Source: Pagrus major
Lineage: Eukaryota > Chordata > Actinopteri > Spariformes > Sparidae
Direction: 5' to 3'
Assembly: GCF_040436345.1 (NCBI RefSeq)
Contig: NC_133216.1
Span: 3,889,533 to 3,953,532, forward strand
DNA: 64,000 nucleotides
Part shown: one piece after another, positions 1 through 54,272 of the stretch
Position numbering within the stretch: position 1 is the stretch's first letter
Layout: each line of letters opens with the position of its first letter
Position numbers and translations under genes: made by a program
Notes under the pieces: model-generated
The model's database searches: none
Told to the model about the DNA's origin: nothing
Seen by the model: the letters and a program-made list of their open reading frames with translations, nothing else

Positions 1-2981
1 TCTTGAGGAAGAGCTGTGTAAGATCCCTGTTTAAGAGCAGGATAAATCCTGGTTACATAACTAATCCTGATTTAAAACGGCAGTGACGCTGGGTCTCAGT
101 CAAGATGACTGGTGCAGAATGAGATTCCTCTTACAAGCATCTGCTCCTGGAGAGGAAGCGGACTGGTGTGTACTCCTAATGCCATGGGTTCAAAACTACA
201 ATGATGCAGACAAAAACCTTTTTACCCCAACATGAATCTTTATCAAATCGAAATTTTGAGGTTGAGAATGTAAACGTTTTTTCGTGGTTACGTGGTTTCT
301 ATGTACTACTATCGCCTTGTCACTGTTATAAACTGAGTCATAGTTCACCTGCCTTAACATTTACAACTGTATCTCTTTACACAATCAGTCAAGAAAATAT
401 ATTTTTCAACCTTTTCTGACATTTTATAGACCAACCAATGAATTGATTAATTAAGAAAATAAGTTACTGATAAAAATCTTTTTTAGTTAAATCCTTAATA
501 TACACTGTGCACTAAAGAAAGACATTTTTATGATGATGTATCATAATTTACCCTTATAATTTGCAGTCTACTCATTGCCTCAACCTACTCCTACTTCAGT
601 TAACAATTTTATAACTTTCTGAAACTGACACTTGACTGTGGGTATTCCCAGAAGTCCTTACTGCAAATGCTAAATCAAAAACACAACATCTTGTGTTTAT
701 ACACTGCATTCTAGTCTTAATAATGGCATAAAACACTAGTTTCCCTGAGTCTTTGACCGCAGGTTTCCCCCTTGTAAGACTGTTTAACAGTTGTGCGATA
801 CATTGACTACAGAACAGTCTTTGTCTTTCTTCTTCTATTCTTGAGGACTGACCAAAAACTACTTTTGAAGGTGTCACTGTTTTTTTTTGCAAACAAACTG
901 GATGTCTGGAAATGTGTAAAAGTGCTGCCACAGTGTCAAAGTTTGCGCAATCACACAATAAGAATTATTTGCCCCTAAAAACCATAATGCACACTATGTT
1001 ACCAGTAGTGAAGTGAAATAACCGCTCTCTCTTAATCACTCCTTCTTGCTCATCGTTCACCCACGCTCTCTCTCTCTCGTATAAAACACCAATAAAGCAC
1101 CATCCCCCTCTTTCCTGTCTGTCCTGGATCCCACAGTCCTACTGTAGGACTGCTGATTTGTTAACAGCATGGGCAAACATATGGTGTTGATTACATGACT
1201 CAGACAAGTACAGCTGAGTTGAAACAAACTCACATACTGTTTGGGACACACAAATACAGACACACACAACTACACAGGGTTGTTTATTCTAAAAACAAGT
1301 AGTGTGACTGAGTGTGTGTGTGTGCGCTTCAATCTAATGCCAACATTCACAACGACTGTCTATTACTATAATAGGTGCAAACTTGAACAATCTAACAATA
1401 AACCAACATCACTTGTTGTTGTTCCAGAAAACCAATATAGTAACTGTTGTGTGTTTTGTTAGAAGCAGGTAGTGGTGCTGCGCCACCTACAGCCTCTACC
1501 GAGTGCTACAGGACAAAGCCCAGCCAGCAGAGACACAAGCAGTCCAGACAGACAGACAGACAGACAGACGTTCAGGCAGACAACTGCTGATTAGAGTTTT
1601 AGTCACATAAACATACTGTTGTGAGATAGAGCTTTTCTATAGGAAGAAACATCAGCAGAGTTTAATTTTAAAAGGTCACAGTACCAGAAAATTCAAGTTT
1701 TCTGGATAAGATTTCTGGTCACAGAATAAGCTGGGTTTAAACTGGACCAGAGCTTAATTTCCAACTTTCCAAGCATTAGCCTAAGTTTCTATAGAGATGC
1801 TTGGAAGTCTGGGTTTTCTAACCCTAACACACTTTGTCAGTTACTGTAGAAAGAAAACTTAAAATTTGAACAAATGGGACCTGGGTTAGGATGAGTCAGC
1901 AGGAGTCACTAAAGCTAAACGTGAAAGGATGACAATATACTGTATACCATGAACAATTTAAACAAAGTAACAATCCCTTCGACATATATTGTCATATTTT
2001 AAGATTAATTGATTGCACTGAGAACCTGGACAGAGGCTCAGCAGGGTTTATCAGCTAAAATGTAATACTTTTTTTACAATCTTTTATATTAGAGAACACA
2101 TAACTACTGTATTAACTAATTTCCTACCAGCATGCGTTTTAGTAGCATATTAGCTCTTAATTAGTCACTGTGAAGAACTTACTCTCCACGACCATATTCT
2201 ACAATTACTAGGGCATAACATTGGAGTTTTCCCCTTAACCTACTAATTACTGCCTATTGATAGTAAGGGAGGAAGTTGTTGTACATGAATTATGATTTTA
2301 ATTGTTTTGCTCTGTACGGGCCTTATAAGGCGGTAGTAACACAAGGATAGTCAATTTTCCTTCATAACACCTCATAAATATGGTATATTCTTATCTTACA
2401 AAACAAAACTACAAGTTTTAATGTGCTGAATATGTTCCCTATTCTTAAGTGAGGTCTTGCTCGTACATAATTCACTAGTAGAACTGATGGACTAAAGCAA
2501 CAAAATGTTATCTCCTGGAGAAATATAGTTGATTGTTGAGGCTCATCCCCAAATCGTCAAATACTGATGCTTTGAGTTGCGACTGACTGAAACTACCAAC
2601 TCAAAGTGTCAGTATTTGACAATACATGTAGATAACTCTCTTTAATCCTTATTCTCTTCTTAATGCAACACACATTTGAAGAGAAACTATACTTCATGTA
2701 TACATTTTCACAAAAAAAATGGAAAATTAACATTTCATTATGGTCATATGAGTACAAATGGACTTTTCGTGGAGTAAAAACCCTGCAGGCTGAATTTAAC
2801 TCAACTGCTAATTTAATTCCTGCCAGTAGAGTAGCTTTGCCTCAGATACATGTTTGTATAACTAAACTCCAACCTGCGACAGACAGTGAATGAGGGGTAG
2901 AGGGGATGACAGGGCACTGGCGAGCAGGCAGACAGTCAGGCAGACAGAAGCAGCCAGAAAACATGGGAAAGGAAGACTTAC
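1..2981 (-). other. mark4: mark4 intron following exon 16 (partial)
   Basis: No KA1-coding exon could be recognised on the minus strand here, so the rest of the gene lies left of the window. The stretch is AT-rich and intronic, with a short (ACAG)n run near 1545-1569 and no long coding frame. Confidence 0.6.
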
Positions 2982-2985
2982 TAAC

Positions 2986-44783
<41,798 letters not shown>

Positions 44784-45139
44784 TTTCGTCCCTGAGTGCC
44801 GTCCAGGAGAGAAGAAAGAAGTGGGCTGTGGGTTTGTGTTCACACTGGGTTTTATAAAAAACACCCTAGATTAGCTTGGTTGTCAGTCACACCAGGCTCT
44901 GTGTATCAGGGGGGGGGGGGGGAGAAAAAAAAAACAGCCTCACTTCTCATACAATCCTCATTGTCACAGTCCGTGAAGGCAGCACAGATCACCAAGACCA
45001 AGTGATCCAGCTTAAATTGATACGTTTAAAAAACAAAAACTGGTTAGCTACATCCACCTCATGGCTGCCTGGGACCAAAACAGCCTCATCTGAAGGGGGA
45101 AAAAAAACAAAAAAACAGTCCAGACTGACTGACTGATGC

Positions 45140-45900
45140 CCCCCCTCCCCACTTCACTTTCCCCCGATCCTTCTCAGACGCTATCGTACCATTTCGGCCG
45201 TTAACAACACAATCCCGGTGGCCACTGCTTCACTTTCAGCCGCATCGTCTCAAACATCGAGGCAACTAAAGCCGGGTTAAAAAAGAGGAAAACACGGTGT
45301 GTGTGTGTGTGTGTGTGTCCCTGCGACCACCGCGAGTTGAGTCCTGTTAGCTAGCTAATGTGATTTTTTTTTTCTGGGTGACAAACGTCAGAAAAAGGTG
45401 GCTCCCCCACGAAGAAACGGTCGCGGAAGCCGAAGCGGGAACCATCAGGGGCGGACAGAGCGAAGCCTCGGGGGGTTTGAAACCAAATGGCCAAACTGCG
45501 GCTGGATTGAAGAAAAGCGGCGGATGTGCACAGCCTCCTAGTCAGTCTCCGGTCCTTCCTCCCGGTCAAGTCCGCCCTTTAGCCTCCTCTCACTCGGCCT
45601 GGTTGAAAAGTAGCCGGCGTCAGACGAGCGGCGGAGGGATACGAGGAGGAAAAAATGTCTCCGGCAGTGTCGGAAACATTTGTTTTCTGTGAAGAAAGAC
45701 GGCAGAAAACGGGATTCCTCCTCCTCCTTCTCCTCCTTCTCCTCCTCCCGAGAAACACAGTGACAAGAGAAAGGAGGGAGGCGGCGGGACGTCAGCGGTA
45801 ATAACAGGCAGGGCTGCTGCGTCGGGGGCCGCGCGCACACTCACGCACTCACTCACGCGCGCCTTTCTCGCCCCTCTCGCTCGTGCTGCCTTCAGGTACT
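45140..45900 (-). promoter_or_regulatory. mark4: CpG-rich probable mark4 promoter
   Basis: CG dinucleotides become dense here (for example around 45405-45470, 45590-45625 and 45825-45875) compared with the AT-rich surroundings. The stretch lies 0.4-1.1 kb upstream of the mark4 start codon. Vertebrate kinase genes of this type usually start from TATA-less CpG islands, probably with a non-coding first exon here. A (GT)n run (45297-45318) and a pyrimidine-rich TCC/TTC tract (45714-45750) lie within it. The exact start site cannot be seen. Confidence 0.55.
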
Positions 45901-47117
45901 CCTCGTAAAATCAGTCATCTGAGTTTCAGAAGACGTAACTCACATTGTGATTTAAAGTCGCGATTAACTGAAGGATGACTTGTTTTTATACACACATGAA
46001 TATATATATAAAAAAAATAATTATTTTATCTTTGTGAGACAATCTTACGTTTCACCACATGGAAAACAACATAGTCTGTCTTTCTCCTGAGATATTATCG
46101 CCTCCTGGTGGTTAAAATTAATTTATTTCAAGAAAGAAAATTGTTAAATTCTCGGCTTAAATCCCTCAATTTAATAAAATTGTACACAACAAGTGTAATA
46201 AATGTCTAAGTACTTATGAAACCATTTCCCCTGAAACCTCTAACTGATTGTATTGGTCTACATGTGTACTGTACCTCTGAGCTTTTTGTTTGTTTTGCAC
46301 CAGTTTACCAAGGCAAATCTCTTGTATTTGAAAACCAACCAGGTAATACACCTGATCAACAAGTGTGTTTCATTTCAATACTCATCCAAATATGACTGAC
46401 ACAATTTTTATCTTTCTTTGGCCAAAATTTGGAGAACAACCACTCTTTTATTCTTCTTCTCCAATACACCACAGTCACTTATCTCTGTGTGTCTAGGGGG
46501 CAAGACCCAAAGAAAGCACTGTGAAGAAGAGAGAAGGCGAAGAAACGGGATACTGGAACAGGACAGTGTGACTTTAGGGGCCATCCCATGTGAGGGGCAC
46601 AGATCCTAAAATGGGGATGTCGATATAAACTGTCTTTGGTCACAGAATTTAGCACACTGAGGTGAATTCATGGCCAATAAAGAAAGGCCAGACTAAACCA
46701 CTAACTCTTGTTTGCCCTCGTTAGCTATTAAGATTTTTGAATAATACACAAACCTAGTAAATCTAATATTGAAAGTGTTTAATCTCTCTAAAACTCAAAA
46801 AAAAAAAAATTGCGAAAACCTGCATTAAATACTTGGTGCTTTTCTCTTTGTACTTATATCATGTCTCCTTTATTTGTCAATTTGAAAAAGATGATGAAGA
46901 TGCTCTTCATATATGCTGATATTTGCACCCAGACAAGCTGAGCTCTCAAATAAATATATTTTTACTTTACTTTTTACTTTAAAAAAATATATATATAAAA
47001 GAAAACACAATTTTTCCAACAGCAGCAAAACACACCATCCCTCACCCAACCTTCTCCCAATGCTCTTAAAAGCACAATCACTCCATTCATTCAGACATGC
47101 GGTAGCGTGTGAGTGTC

Positions 47118-47119
47118 TC

Positions 47120-47150
<31 letters not shown>

Positions 47151-47151
47151 T
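47118..47151. repeat. (GT)n(GA)n compound microsatellite
   Basis: A GT run passes directly into a GA run in the intergenic stretch. Confidence 0.9.
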
Positions 47152-48545
47152 TATGCTACCAGAAGTTCGTAGGGACCTCCTACCAGGAAATCTGCCTTTG
47201 CTTCAGCTCTGCTTGTTGGCTTCTGGATTACAATTGAGCCTATTAAAGACAATTCAACCAATACTTATTCACAACCTAGAAGAGTAATTAAACAGCAGGC
47301 CTAATTAACACGGTTCTAAGCAGCAACAGTACAACTGTATTTATCTCTTATTTAGCTCCTCCTTTTTTTCATTTCAACGTTGCAAGTCAGATATTGAAAA
47401 AATAAAAACAGCAGAAAAAGAGATATATCAATTTCCAGCACGGTTACACAGCAACCCTAGATGGCAAGGTGACTTAGTAGTAATTAATCTGTCACTCAGC
47501 CTGGTATATGAGGGCTCCACTCCCCATATCAGAAAGGAGCACATCTCCCCCATCTGAAACACATTAATTAATATCTTTTTTATCACTATCAATTCTGAGG
47601 TTATGAACATGTAGTCTGCAGATATTCATTCTGGACAGAAAAACTACACAAGCATCATCTTTTGTCCGCACCACAATCAACAACAACAACAAAAAAGTTC
47701 CTTGTAGTAGCTTTAATCAGCTTGTTCACAATATAGACAAAATCAGGAGAAATCCAGGAAGAGAGACAAAGACATTCATGTAAAGACTGATGCAGAATTA
47801 AAAGCCAAGAGATTTTGGAAACCCATTAATGTCTACTTTTTAAAGCATAGACAAAATATACACATGTATATTTATGCCACAAAGTGATTCAGAATCAAGT
47901 GAACTGCTCTGTAATGGGAAGGTGTGGTGTCATTTTTGAATTTCTATAGACTCTAACTAACATCAACACTTCCTGCAAAGTAAAGTATCATTGTTAAAGA
48001 AGTTGACACCCTAAAGTATTATCATTAATGACATTTAGGGATCTTTTTTTCTCGACATGACCATTACAACGCTTTAAAGTGAATTGTTTGTCTTTTTCAA
48101 GCAGCTTTGTTTGAGTTACTGTGTTTCCAGATTTGAGATGCACACAGATGCCACCATTATATTATCTTACATTTACTACCTACTATGGTATAGAAGGTAA
48201 AAAAGGAAAGAAAAGCATCCTTATAAACTTAAAACTCCTTAAAACTCATTAATATCAAATCTGAATTGAGTATTAAGGATCCTTAAAAGGATGAAAGGCA
48301 GAGGGAATCACATCCTTGAGTACTTGGATTCATGTCTGAAACAAGTCTTACCTGGACTGATCTGGACCTGTTGGAGCGAACCCAGGGCCTCATCGTCCCC
48401 TTGCACCCCTACTTCCTTGTTCTGAATGAGACCTTCAGTGACCTGAAGCCCTGCAGATTAAGAGGCCAATGCTGGAACAAGAAGTTTCACTGTCATCCCT
48501 CTGCACAGACGCAGAGAAAGAAAGAGGTTTACCAGGAAAGCAGAG

Positions 48546-48547
<2 letters not shown>

Positions 48548-48583
<36 letters not shown>
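48548..48583. repeat. (CTG)12 trinucleotide repeat
   Basis: Twelve perfect CTG units, not within any supported gene. Confidence 0.97.
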
Positions 48584-48826
48584 AAACAGCGATTGAATCG
48601 ATGCTGGAAAGAACAACCGGAGCAGCGGTCCATATTTCCACGGATTACAGAGGCTGTTCTGAACACTGTGTTATAGAGTGCACCGACATCATGGCATCAC
48701 TGTCCGGTCAGCTGTGTATAAACCAATTAGAGGGAAAAAAACACTGGATGTGGAATCATCAATACACCTAATGGGCTATGGAAAGGGGAGGCGAGTCTGC
48801 TTCAGTTGTTATCTGCATTGAGAGTT

Positions 48827-48831
<5 letters not shown>

Positions 48832-48884
<53 letters not shown>
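48832..48884. repeat. (TG)26 microsatellite
   Basis: Uninterrupted TG/GT run of about 53 bases in the intergenic stretch. Confidence 0.97.
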
Positions 48885-48886
<2 letters not shown>

Positions 48887-49599
48887 CACAGCTAGTGATT
48901 ATTGCAGCTCCGAACACGTCAGCAGGGATTGATCTGGCCTGTTGCCCATGCTGACCCTAAAGCCATCAACACACAAACAAACACATATTTGTGTACTTTG
49001 AAACTTCCATTGACTTTCTTGAGTGTAACCGTCACAACTGCATGCTTGACCTCGCCCTCACACAAACCTTTAGCTACTTCTAACTTTAAAATCTGGATTG
49101 ATCCTCAACAGCCCTTGGAGGGAGAGAGGAAGAGATACGCTCACTTTCCAAAATGCTTTCAAGGATAAAAGTGCAACAGCAGGCACACAGAGTCATTTTA
49201 CTATACATTTGAAAACACAAAACCATAATCCTAAACTTGCTTTTTAAAGGACTGGTCCAACCTGGTCTCAACTCTAACTTTATTAAAATGTCATTTCCCA
49301 TCTTTTTTAAACATGCAAAGCTTAAATTTAACTAGTCAGCTTTAGGTTCAAACACATTTTCTCTCTCATTTAGCTTTCTATATAATCATACATGCTTTTA
49401 GACGTTTTAGGCCTAATTAAAAATCGATGCATCAATTCTATCAAGTTTTATTGATTTATGAAATGTTCCTGCTTCCTCTGAATATTTCTCTAAGATAAAT
49501 AAAATCAGCCATGCAGTTATGCTTTTGTCAGACATGCAGACTTACCGTATAACCACATTGGTTGGAAGTCTGCTGGTGTCATTTCATAACCACACCTTC

Positions 49600-49724
49600 C
49601 TCTGTGACAAATAAACACAACTTACAGGCGGCTTGTATAGTCGAGTAAGACAGTCTACAGTCTCAGCTTTTAGCAAAAACTCCCTGCAGCAAAACACAAC
49701 TTCAGCACTTCCTTCTCATCAGCG
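49600..49724 (+). other. Candidate 5' UTR exon of the LRR gene
   Basis: The bases CAGCG|GTAAGT at 49720-49730 form a strong donor 480 bases upstream of the acceptor TTTTCAG (50200-50206) that precedes the LRR start codon. This predicts a non-coding first exon ending at 49724. Its left end is a guess. Confidence 0.35.
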
Positions 49725-50218
49725 GTAAGTTTTGATTTAAGAGCAAATACAATAGCCCAACAATGCACTTGAAAACGTTTGAAAATGTTTTCCTGAATAG
49801 ACAATTGTACAATACTTTTGAGTAAAAATACAAAACAATACAAAAAACCTTTTCGAGAACAAGTTATTATCAATATTGTATTCTTAAAATGTTTACATTT
49901 CCTTCAGGTATATGAAGTTTATTTCTCTTTAACTAAAATGAGGCCTCCACAAGTCAGAATTATGATTGTTCAAGGAATACAAAATGCAAAATGAAGAAAA
50001 TAAAATCTATTCAGAATACATTAGTACAAACACTAAAGAGAATACATCTGGATAAAAAGAAGAAAACATTAGTTTTAATGAGAAATTTAAACCGTTTTAA
50101 CTCGCCTTATTGACTCAATTCTCTTTCAGATCTTCTGCCTGAAAACCAAAGCAAACTTGAAAATAATATAACAATATTGTCCTCCATGCTCCATGTCTGT
50201 TTTCAGCGGTAGCCAACC

Positions 50219-50431
50219 ATGCTGGCAGTCTTAACTCTGGCCTCCTTGAGCCACTTGGTGTGGGCGTCTAACCTCTGCCCCCCAACCTGCCAATGTCTCC
50301 ACAAACTGACAGCTGTTGTGTGCCAGGGAGAACTGAATCAGATACCTGAGCTGCCCAACAGCACGGAGAAGCTGTATGTCTCATACAACAAGATACAGGA
50401 AATACCCCTGCGTGGGCTGGAGCAGCTGCAG
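50219..50431 (+). CDS. LRR gene coding exon 1: signal peptide, LRRNT, first repeat
   Basis: Codes residues 1-71. The ATG at 50219 follows an acceptor-like TTTTCAG by 12 bases and is the first ATG of the exon. The hydrophobic MLAVLTLASLSHLVWA is a good signal peptide, which supports this start. Confidence 0.88.
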
Positions 50432-52504
50432 GTAGGAAACTCACACAGCCTAAAACTGCATTTTGTGTGTGATGTTTTTGAAAATGATGCAGCACTGTGG
50501 TTGCCTGTCAGTTAGAGACTCAAGCAGCGGGAAATTCCTAGGTTAAATTTTCCAATAATACATATTTTTTTCTTTGATATTTCTAAAGAATTATTCAAAT
50601 CAGACTTCTTTCCTTCCTGGATCTTCTGTCAGGTTCTGGACCTGACCAAGAATCAGCTGAATGACTTCCTGTCCCTCAACGCAGTTTGGCCCCATATGAC
50701 GAGGCTCTCTAAGCTCTTCCTACGTGACAATGGCCTGATGTTTCTTCACCCTGGTCAGTTCCAAAACTGCCCTGCTCTCACCTTACTGGACCTGAGTGAG
50801 AACAAGATCAAATTCCTACCGATTGGATTCCTCCGTGGATTAGCTAACCTGGCGAAACTGACTGTAAACTTTAATCAGATTCAAATGTTAAAAGTTGGTG
50901 CATTGGAAGGAGCCTTTTCCCTTGCTGAGCTCCACCTTAGCCATAACAATATAACAAAGATAGAGGAAGGCGTGTTCAAGAACTCATCTGTGTTGAAGAA
51001 ACTTGTTCTGTCTAGAAACAGAATCACAAGTTTGGATGACGGCAGCTTAAGAGGAGCGACAGGTCTCCAACACCTTGACCTGAGTGGAAATATGCTGGTC
51101 ACTGCTCCAGCTGAGGCACTGAGGGATGTAAACAAGCTGACACACCTGAATCTACAGGAGAACAGCCTCACCAGCCTTCCAGAGGATTGCTTCTCCTCAC
51201 TGAGTCTGTTAGTTTATCTAGACTTGAGCAAAAACAAGCTGACTACTCTGTCCGCGGGATCCCTGAGAGGTCTGACCATGCTAAGAGAGCTGGGCCTCAG
51301 TCTCAACCTCATCGACTCTCTTCCCCCAAAAGTCTTCCGTGACCTCAGAAACCTTGAGTTACTTGACTTGTACAGGAACAGACTGACGGCTCTTTCTCCA
51401 GATGTATTCAGTAACTTGAACAACTTGAAAGAGTTGCAGCTGGACAGCAATCAGATCTCTGACATAGAAGTTGGGGTATTTGATTCATTATCCGGACTCA
51501 ACGAGCTACATCTGTCGAACAACCGCATCCCGAAGCTCCGCCCTGATCTGCTTGACAAGCTCAAGTCACTAGAGAACCTCTACTTGGAGCACAACGTTCT
51601 GAGACACCTTCCCAAAGGCATTTTCCACAAGATGAGGGACCTCAAGGAAATACACCTCCATGACAACCACATCAGGTTCCTAAATGACCCGGTCTTTCAT
51701 GGTTTGGTGAGACTGAATTCTCTGAAGCTCTCTCGCAACCAAATCTCCTCTCTACACCCAGACCAGTTCAGAGACCTTGTCGGTTTAAAAGAGTTAGAAC
51801 TAGATGAAAACCACATCGATAACCTTCCCACAAGCCTGCTCAGGAATCTAAGACATCTTACAACACTGGATCTGGACAAGAACCGTATCTCAGATCTGTC
51901 TCCTGATCACTTTGCAGGGTTGACCCGCCTTAAAGAGCTTAAGTTGAGCTCCAATCGGCTGCATGACATCCCTTTCGACACCTTCCATCTCCTGCACAAC
52001 CTCCGCAGGCTCCTGCTGAAGAACAACAGCTTCGACAATTTCCATTCTCAGCTCTTTGCCCGACTTTCAAAGCTGAGAGAACTCAACCTGGATGGAAACA
52101 AGCTGAATCACTTGCGGCCTGATGTGTTTCAAGGACTTACAAACCTCCAGAAACTGAGTTTGAAGTCCAACCAGCTCAGAACAGTGGAGAATGGGACTTT
52201 TGAGTTCTTAAGAAACCTTAGTGCTATCTGTCTGTCAGGTAATTTGTGGGACTGCACCTGTAAACGTATAGTTTACATCAGCAGCTGGGTCAACACGCAC
52301 AGAGAGAAGCTCAGAGACCAGCCAGTCTGCTTCTCCTCCTCTTTGTCTCAGGATACACCACTCTCACAGGCAGCTCTGTCTCCAATGTTGTTAAGAGATC
52401 ATTGCATTACAAGTGCTACAAGTGGCCCATCACCCTCATTTCCTCTAGAAATGCTGAGTCTGCTTTTTCTCATAGTAGTCAGCACACTGGGACATCCTCT
52501 TTAA
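50219..52504 (+). CDS. Leucine-rich-repeat ectoprotein with probable GPI anchor (2 coding exons, 694 aa)
   Basis: Exons 50219-50431 and 50633-52504 join in phase 0 (GCAG|GTAGGA donor, TTCTGTCAG acceptor). Residues 1-16 are a signal peptide. An LRRNT cap has C20, C24, C26 and C35. Twenty-three repeats run from 47 to 597, of which 22 are exactly 24 residues (LxxLxLxxNxLxxLPxxxFxxL type). The LRRCT cap has C612, C614, C637 and C662. The chain ends with a 17-residue hydrophobic stretch (678-694) and no cytoplasmic tail, after a small-residue region (SATSGPS, about 665-671), which suggests GPI attachment. The architecture resembles the CPN2/LRRC15/ALS group of extracellular LRR proteins, which bind other proteins at the cell surface or in plasma. 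No specific orthologue is claimed. Several N-glycosylation sequons (NST, NIT, NSS, NGT) support secretion. Confidence 0.9.
50633..52504 (+). CDS. LRR gene coding exon 2: repeats 2-23, LRRCT and C-terminal hydrophobic tail
   Basis: Continues from VLDLTKNQLNDF after the acceptor at 50631-50632. A downstream ATG at 50696 lies inside the repeat array and is not the real start. The stop is TAA at 52502-52504. Confidence 0.92.
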   Translation, partial: VLDLTKNQLNDFLSLNAVWPHMTRLSKLFLRDNGLMFLHPGQFQNCPALTLLDLSENKIKFLPIGFLRGLANLAKLTVNFNQIQMLKVGALEGAFSLAELHLSHNNITKIEEGVFKNSSVLKKLVLSRNRITSLDDGSLRGATGLQHLDLSGNMLVTAPAEALRDVNKLTHLNLQENSLTSLPEDCFSSLSLLVYLDLSKNKLTTLSAGSLRGLTMLRELGLSLNLIDSLPPKVFRDLRNLELLDLYRNRLTALSPDVFSNLNNLKELQLDSNQISDIEVGVFDSLSGLNELHLSNNRIPKLRPDLLDKLKSLENLYLEHNVLRHLPKGIFHKMRDLKEIHLHDNHIRFLNDPVFHGLVRLNSLKLSRNQISSLHPDQFRDLVGLKELELDENHIDNLPTSLLRNLRHLTTLDLDKNRISDLSPDHFAGLTRLKELKLSSNRLHDIPFDTFHLLHNLRRLLLKNNSFDNFHSQLFARLSKLRELNLDGNKLNHLRPDVFQGLTNLQKLSLKSNQLRTVENGTFEFLRNLSAICLSGNLWDCTCKRIVYISSWVNTHREKLRDQPVCFSSSLSQDTPLSQAALSPMLLRDHCITSATSGPSPSFPLEMLSLLFLIVVSTLGHPL

Positions 52505-54005
52505 TGGTTTGGTCCTCTTTAACCATGTTTCCTGTCTTTGCTTTTCATGTCTGCCTTTGGTTTTCAAGTATTTGCACCCCAATCTGGGTACTGTAAGTTT
52601 GTATATCTATAGATGCATTCAAAAATAGTGTCAATAACATTCATTCAGGGAAAATCCAGACTGGAATATTGTGATCCTTCAAAAGAGCAAGATAGATTTG
52701 TATTAGGAGGATTCTTGCAAAAGTGTAAAATAAGTCATCATCATTGACAATTACATTTTGGGATAAGGGAGCACAAGTAATTAGTAATAATTACACAGAG
52801 ACTAAGAGCCTCACTTTGAGGCTGTGATGGTTGAGCATGTGTTCATAAAAACTGCAAAAAAGCTAACTTGACAACAACAAACATGTTTATGAATTGTGGA
52901 GTGTGTTTGTGTGTGCAGGATACCAGTCAAAAATGAGAACTTTTAAGCTCATTAAGCTTCTTCGAATGCATTTTGAATACAATAAAAGAAAAAAAAATTA
53001 ACATGATTTAATTTTCAGTGTTTATAGTTTGACTCACAGTCACAAAGTTGAGATATAACAATCATACACTCCACAGGAAAATTTACAGATGAAACATTCT
53101 GACAAAATAACTGTTTCAGTATTATAAGAACACATTGGCTTTAATTAAACACACAAGGCAACAGTTGCATTTCATTTATCCACTGGAGATCATAAGCTAT
53201 GAAACTATGTTTGGAAAAAAAAGGCAGAAAAGCACTCTTCAAGTTGGTTAAACCATTATAAATATCAATCTTCAACAACTTAAACAGGGTTGTGTTAAAT
53301 CCTGGAAAAAGCTGCACACAGTAAAATCAGCCAGTCATAATTTTACAGTCTTAGATTTTACAGCTTAGATGAGAAATATAATTTCATATCTTTCAGCAAA
53401 ACATTGATAAATTGTAATTGTGGCTGGTAAGATTGTTTTTGATTCCTCTACTAAAACTGGGACTCTGACAGTAATGAAAAAAGCTTGTAAACTTTTAAAT
53501 CTAATACCACATTGGCCAACTGTCCCTTTAAATAAGTCTGAGTTTAGTTTACTTTCAGCCAGCAAACTCTGCTTACAAATATATTCAAATAAAGAAGCCA
53601 CCAATGATACCATGATGCTTTGGAAATGTGTGTTGTCAGTTATTCCCACATATAAATGTCACATTTTACTTTCCTATGACCATTTTTTCAATTTGGGGCG
53701 ACATGTATACCTTTAAAACACACCAAACACCTTGATCTGCTCTTCTTAGTTTACTGTCGTACCAGATTCAAGCTTTCATACCTATTTCACTCAGTGCAAG
53801 TCTGTCTGGATAACAGTGTCAGGTGAATGCCCTCAATTTAAAACACAACAAGGTACTCACTTTAGCCTCACTTATGATCACCAAAACTACTTTCACTGCA
53901 AACTCTTCTTTAATTATCCAGTCACTCTTTTTATTCCTCAACAGGAACAGGAAGCTGACGCCATCCACTCTGCCACCAGGGCAGGTGTCTCATCACAGAT
54001 TAGCT
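52505..54005. other. 3' flank shared by the convergent LRR and ZNF-A genes
   Basis: The two genes end tail to tail with 1.5 kb between stop codons. No coding sequence was seen apart from their probable 3' UTRs. A minus-strand AATAAA at 53930-53935 is only about 70 bases past the ZNF-A stop and may be its poly(A) signal. Confidence 0.5.
52981..52986 (+). terminator. Poly(A) signal of the LRR gene
   Basis: AATAAA occurs 477 bases after the stop codon in an A-rich context. This fits a 3' UTR of about 0.5 kb. Confidence 0.5.
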
Positions 54006-54272
54006 TCAGATGTAGAAACACTTGTGGTCCTTCAGGTTCCTCAGGTAGGAGAAGCTCTTCCCACACTTGTCGCACATGAACTGTTTCTCTCCCGTGTGTA
54101 TCTGCTGGTGGGCTTTCAGACTGTTGCCCTGGTTAAAGCTGCGTCCGCAGGTGTCGCAGCTGAACGGCTTCTCCCCTGTGTGGATACGCTGGTGTCGGTT
54201 CAGATTGCCCGTGTTGCTGAAACATTTCCCACATGTGTCACAGCTGAATGGCTTCTCTCCTGTGTGGACCAC
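54006..54272 (-). CDS. ZNF-A exon 8: end of finger 11, fingers 12-14, stop
   Basis: VVH completes finger 11, followed by two canonical fingers and a last one, [20 protein letters not shown] then C, which lacks the second histidine. Acceptor TTTGAAG. Confidence 0.9.
   Translation of the reverse strand: MVHTGEKPFSCDTCGKCFSNTGNLNRHQRIHTGEKPFSCDTCGRSFNQGNSLKAHQQIHTGEKQFMCDKCGKSFSYLRNLKDHKCFYI

Larger units (their letters stand above)
45901..49590. other. Intergenic stretch between mark4 and the LRR gene
   Basis: No supported gene. Contains (GT)n(GA)n at 47118-47151, (CTG)12 at 48548-48583 and (TG)26 at 48832-48884. An open frame across the CTG tract (48332-48676) has no recognisable domain and is not called. 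Confidence 0.5.

Noticed and set aside
1..2981. Search for the KA1-domain exons of mark4
   Set aside because: No minus-strand stretch matches the conserved KA1 wording; the candidate bases near 140-180 do not translate to it. The exons are taken to be outside the window.
45360..45856. Open frames in the CpG-rich segment
   Set aside because: GC-rich sequence is poor in stop codons; residues are low-complexity, and the segment fits a promoter or 5' UTR better.
48332..48771. Open frames across the (CTG)12 tract (poly-Leu, poly-Ala)
   Set aside because: Length is helped by the repeat; flanking residues show no known family, and there is no promoter or partner exon.
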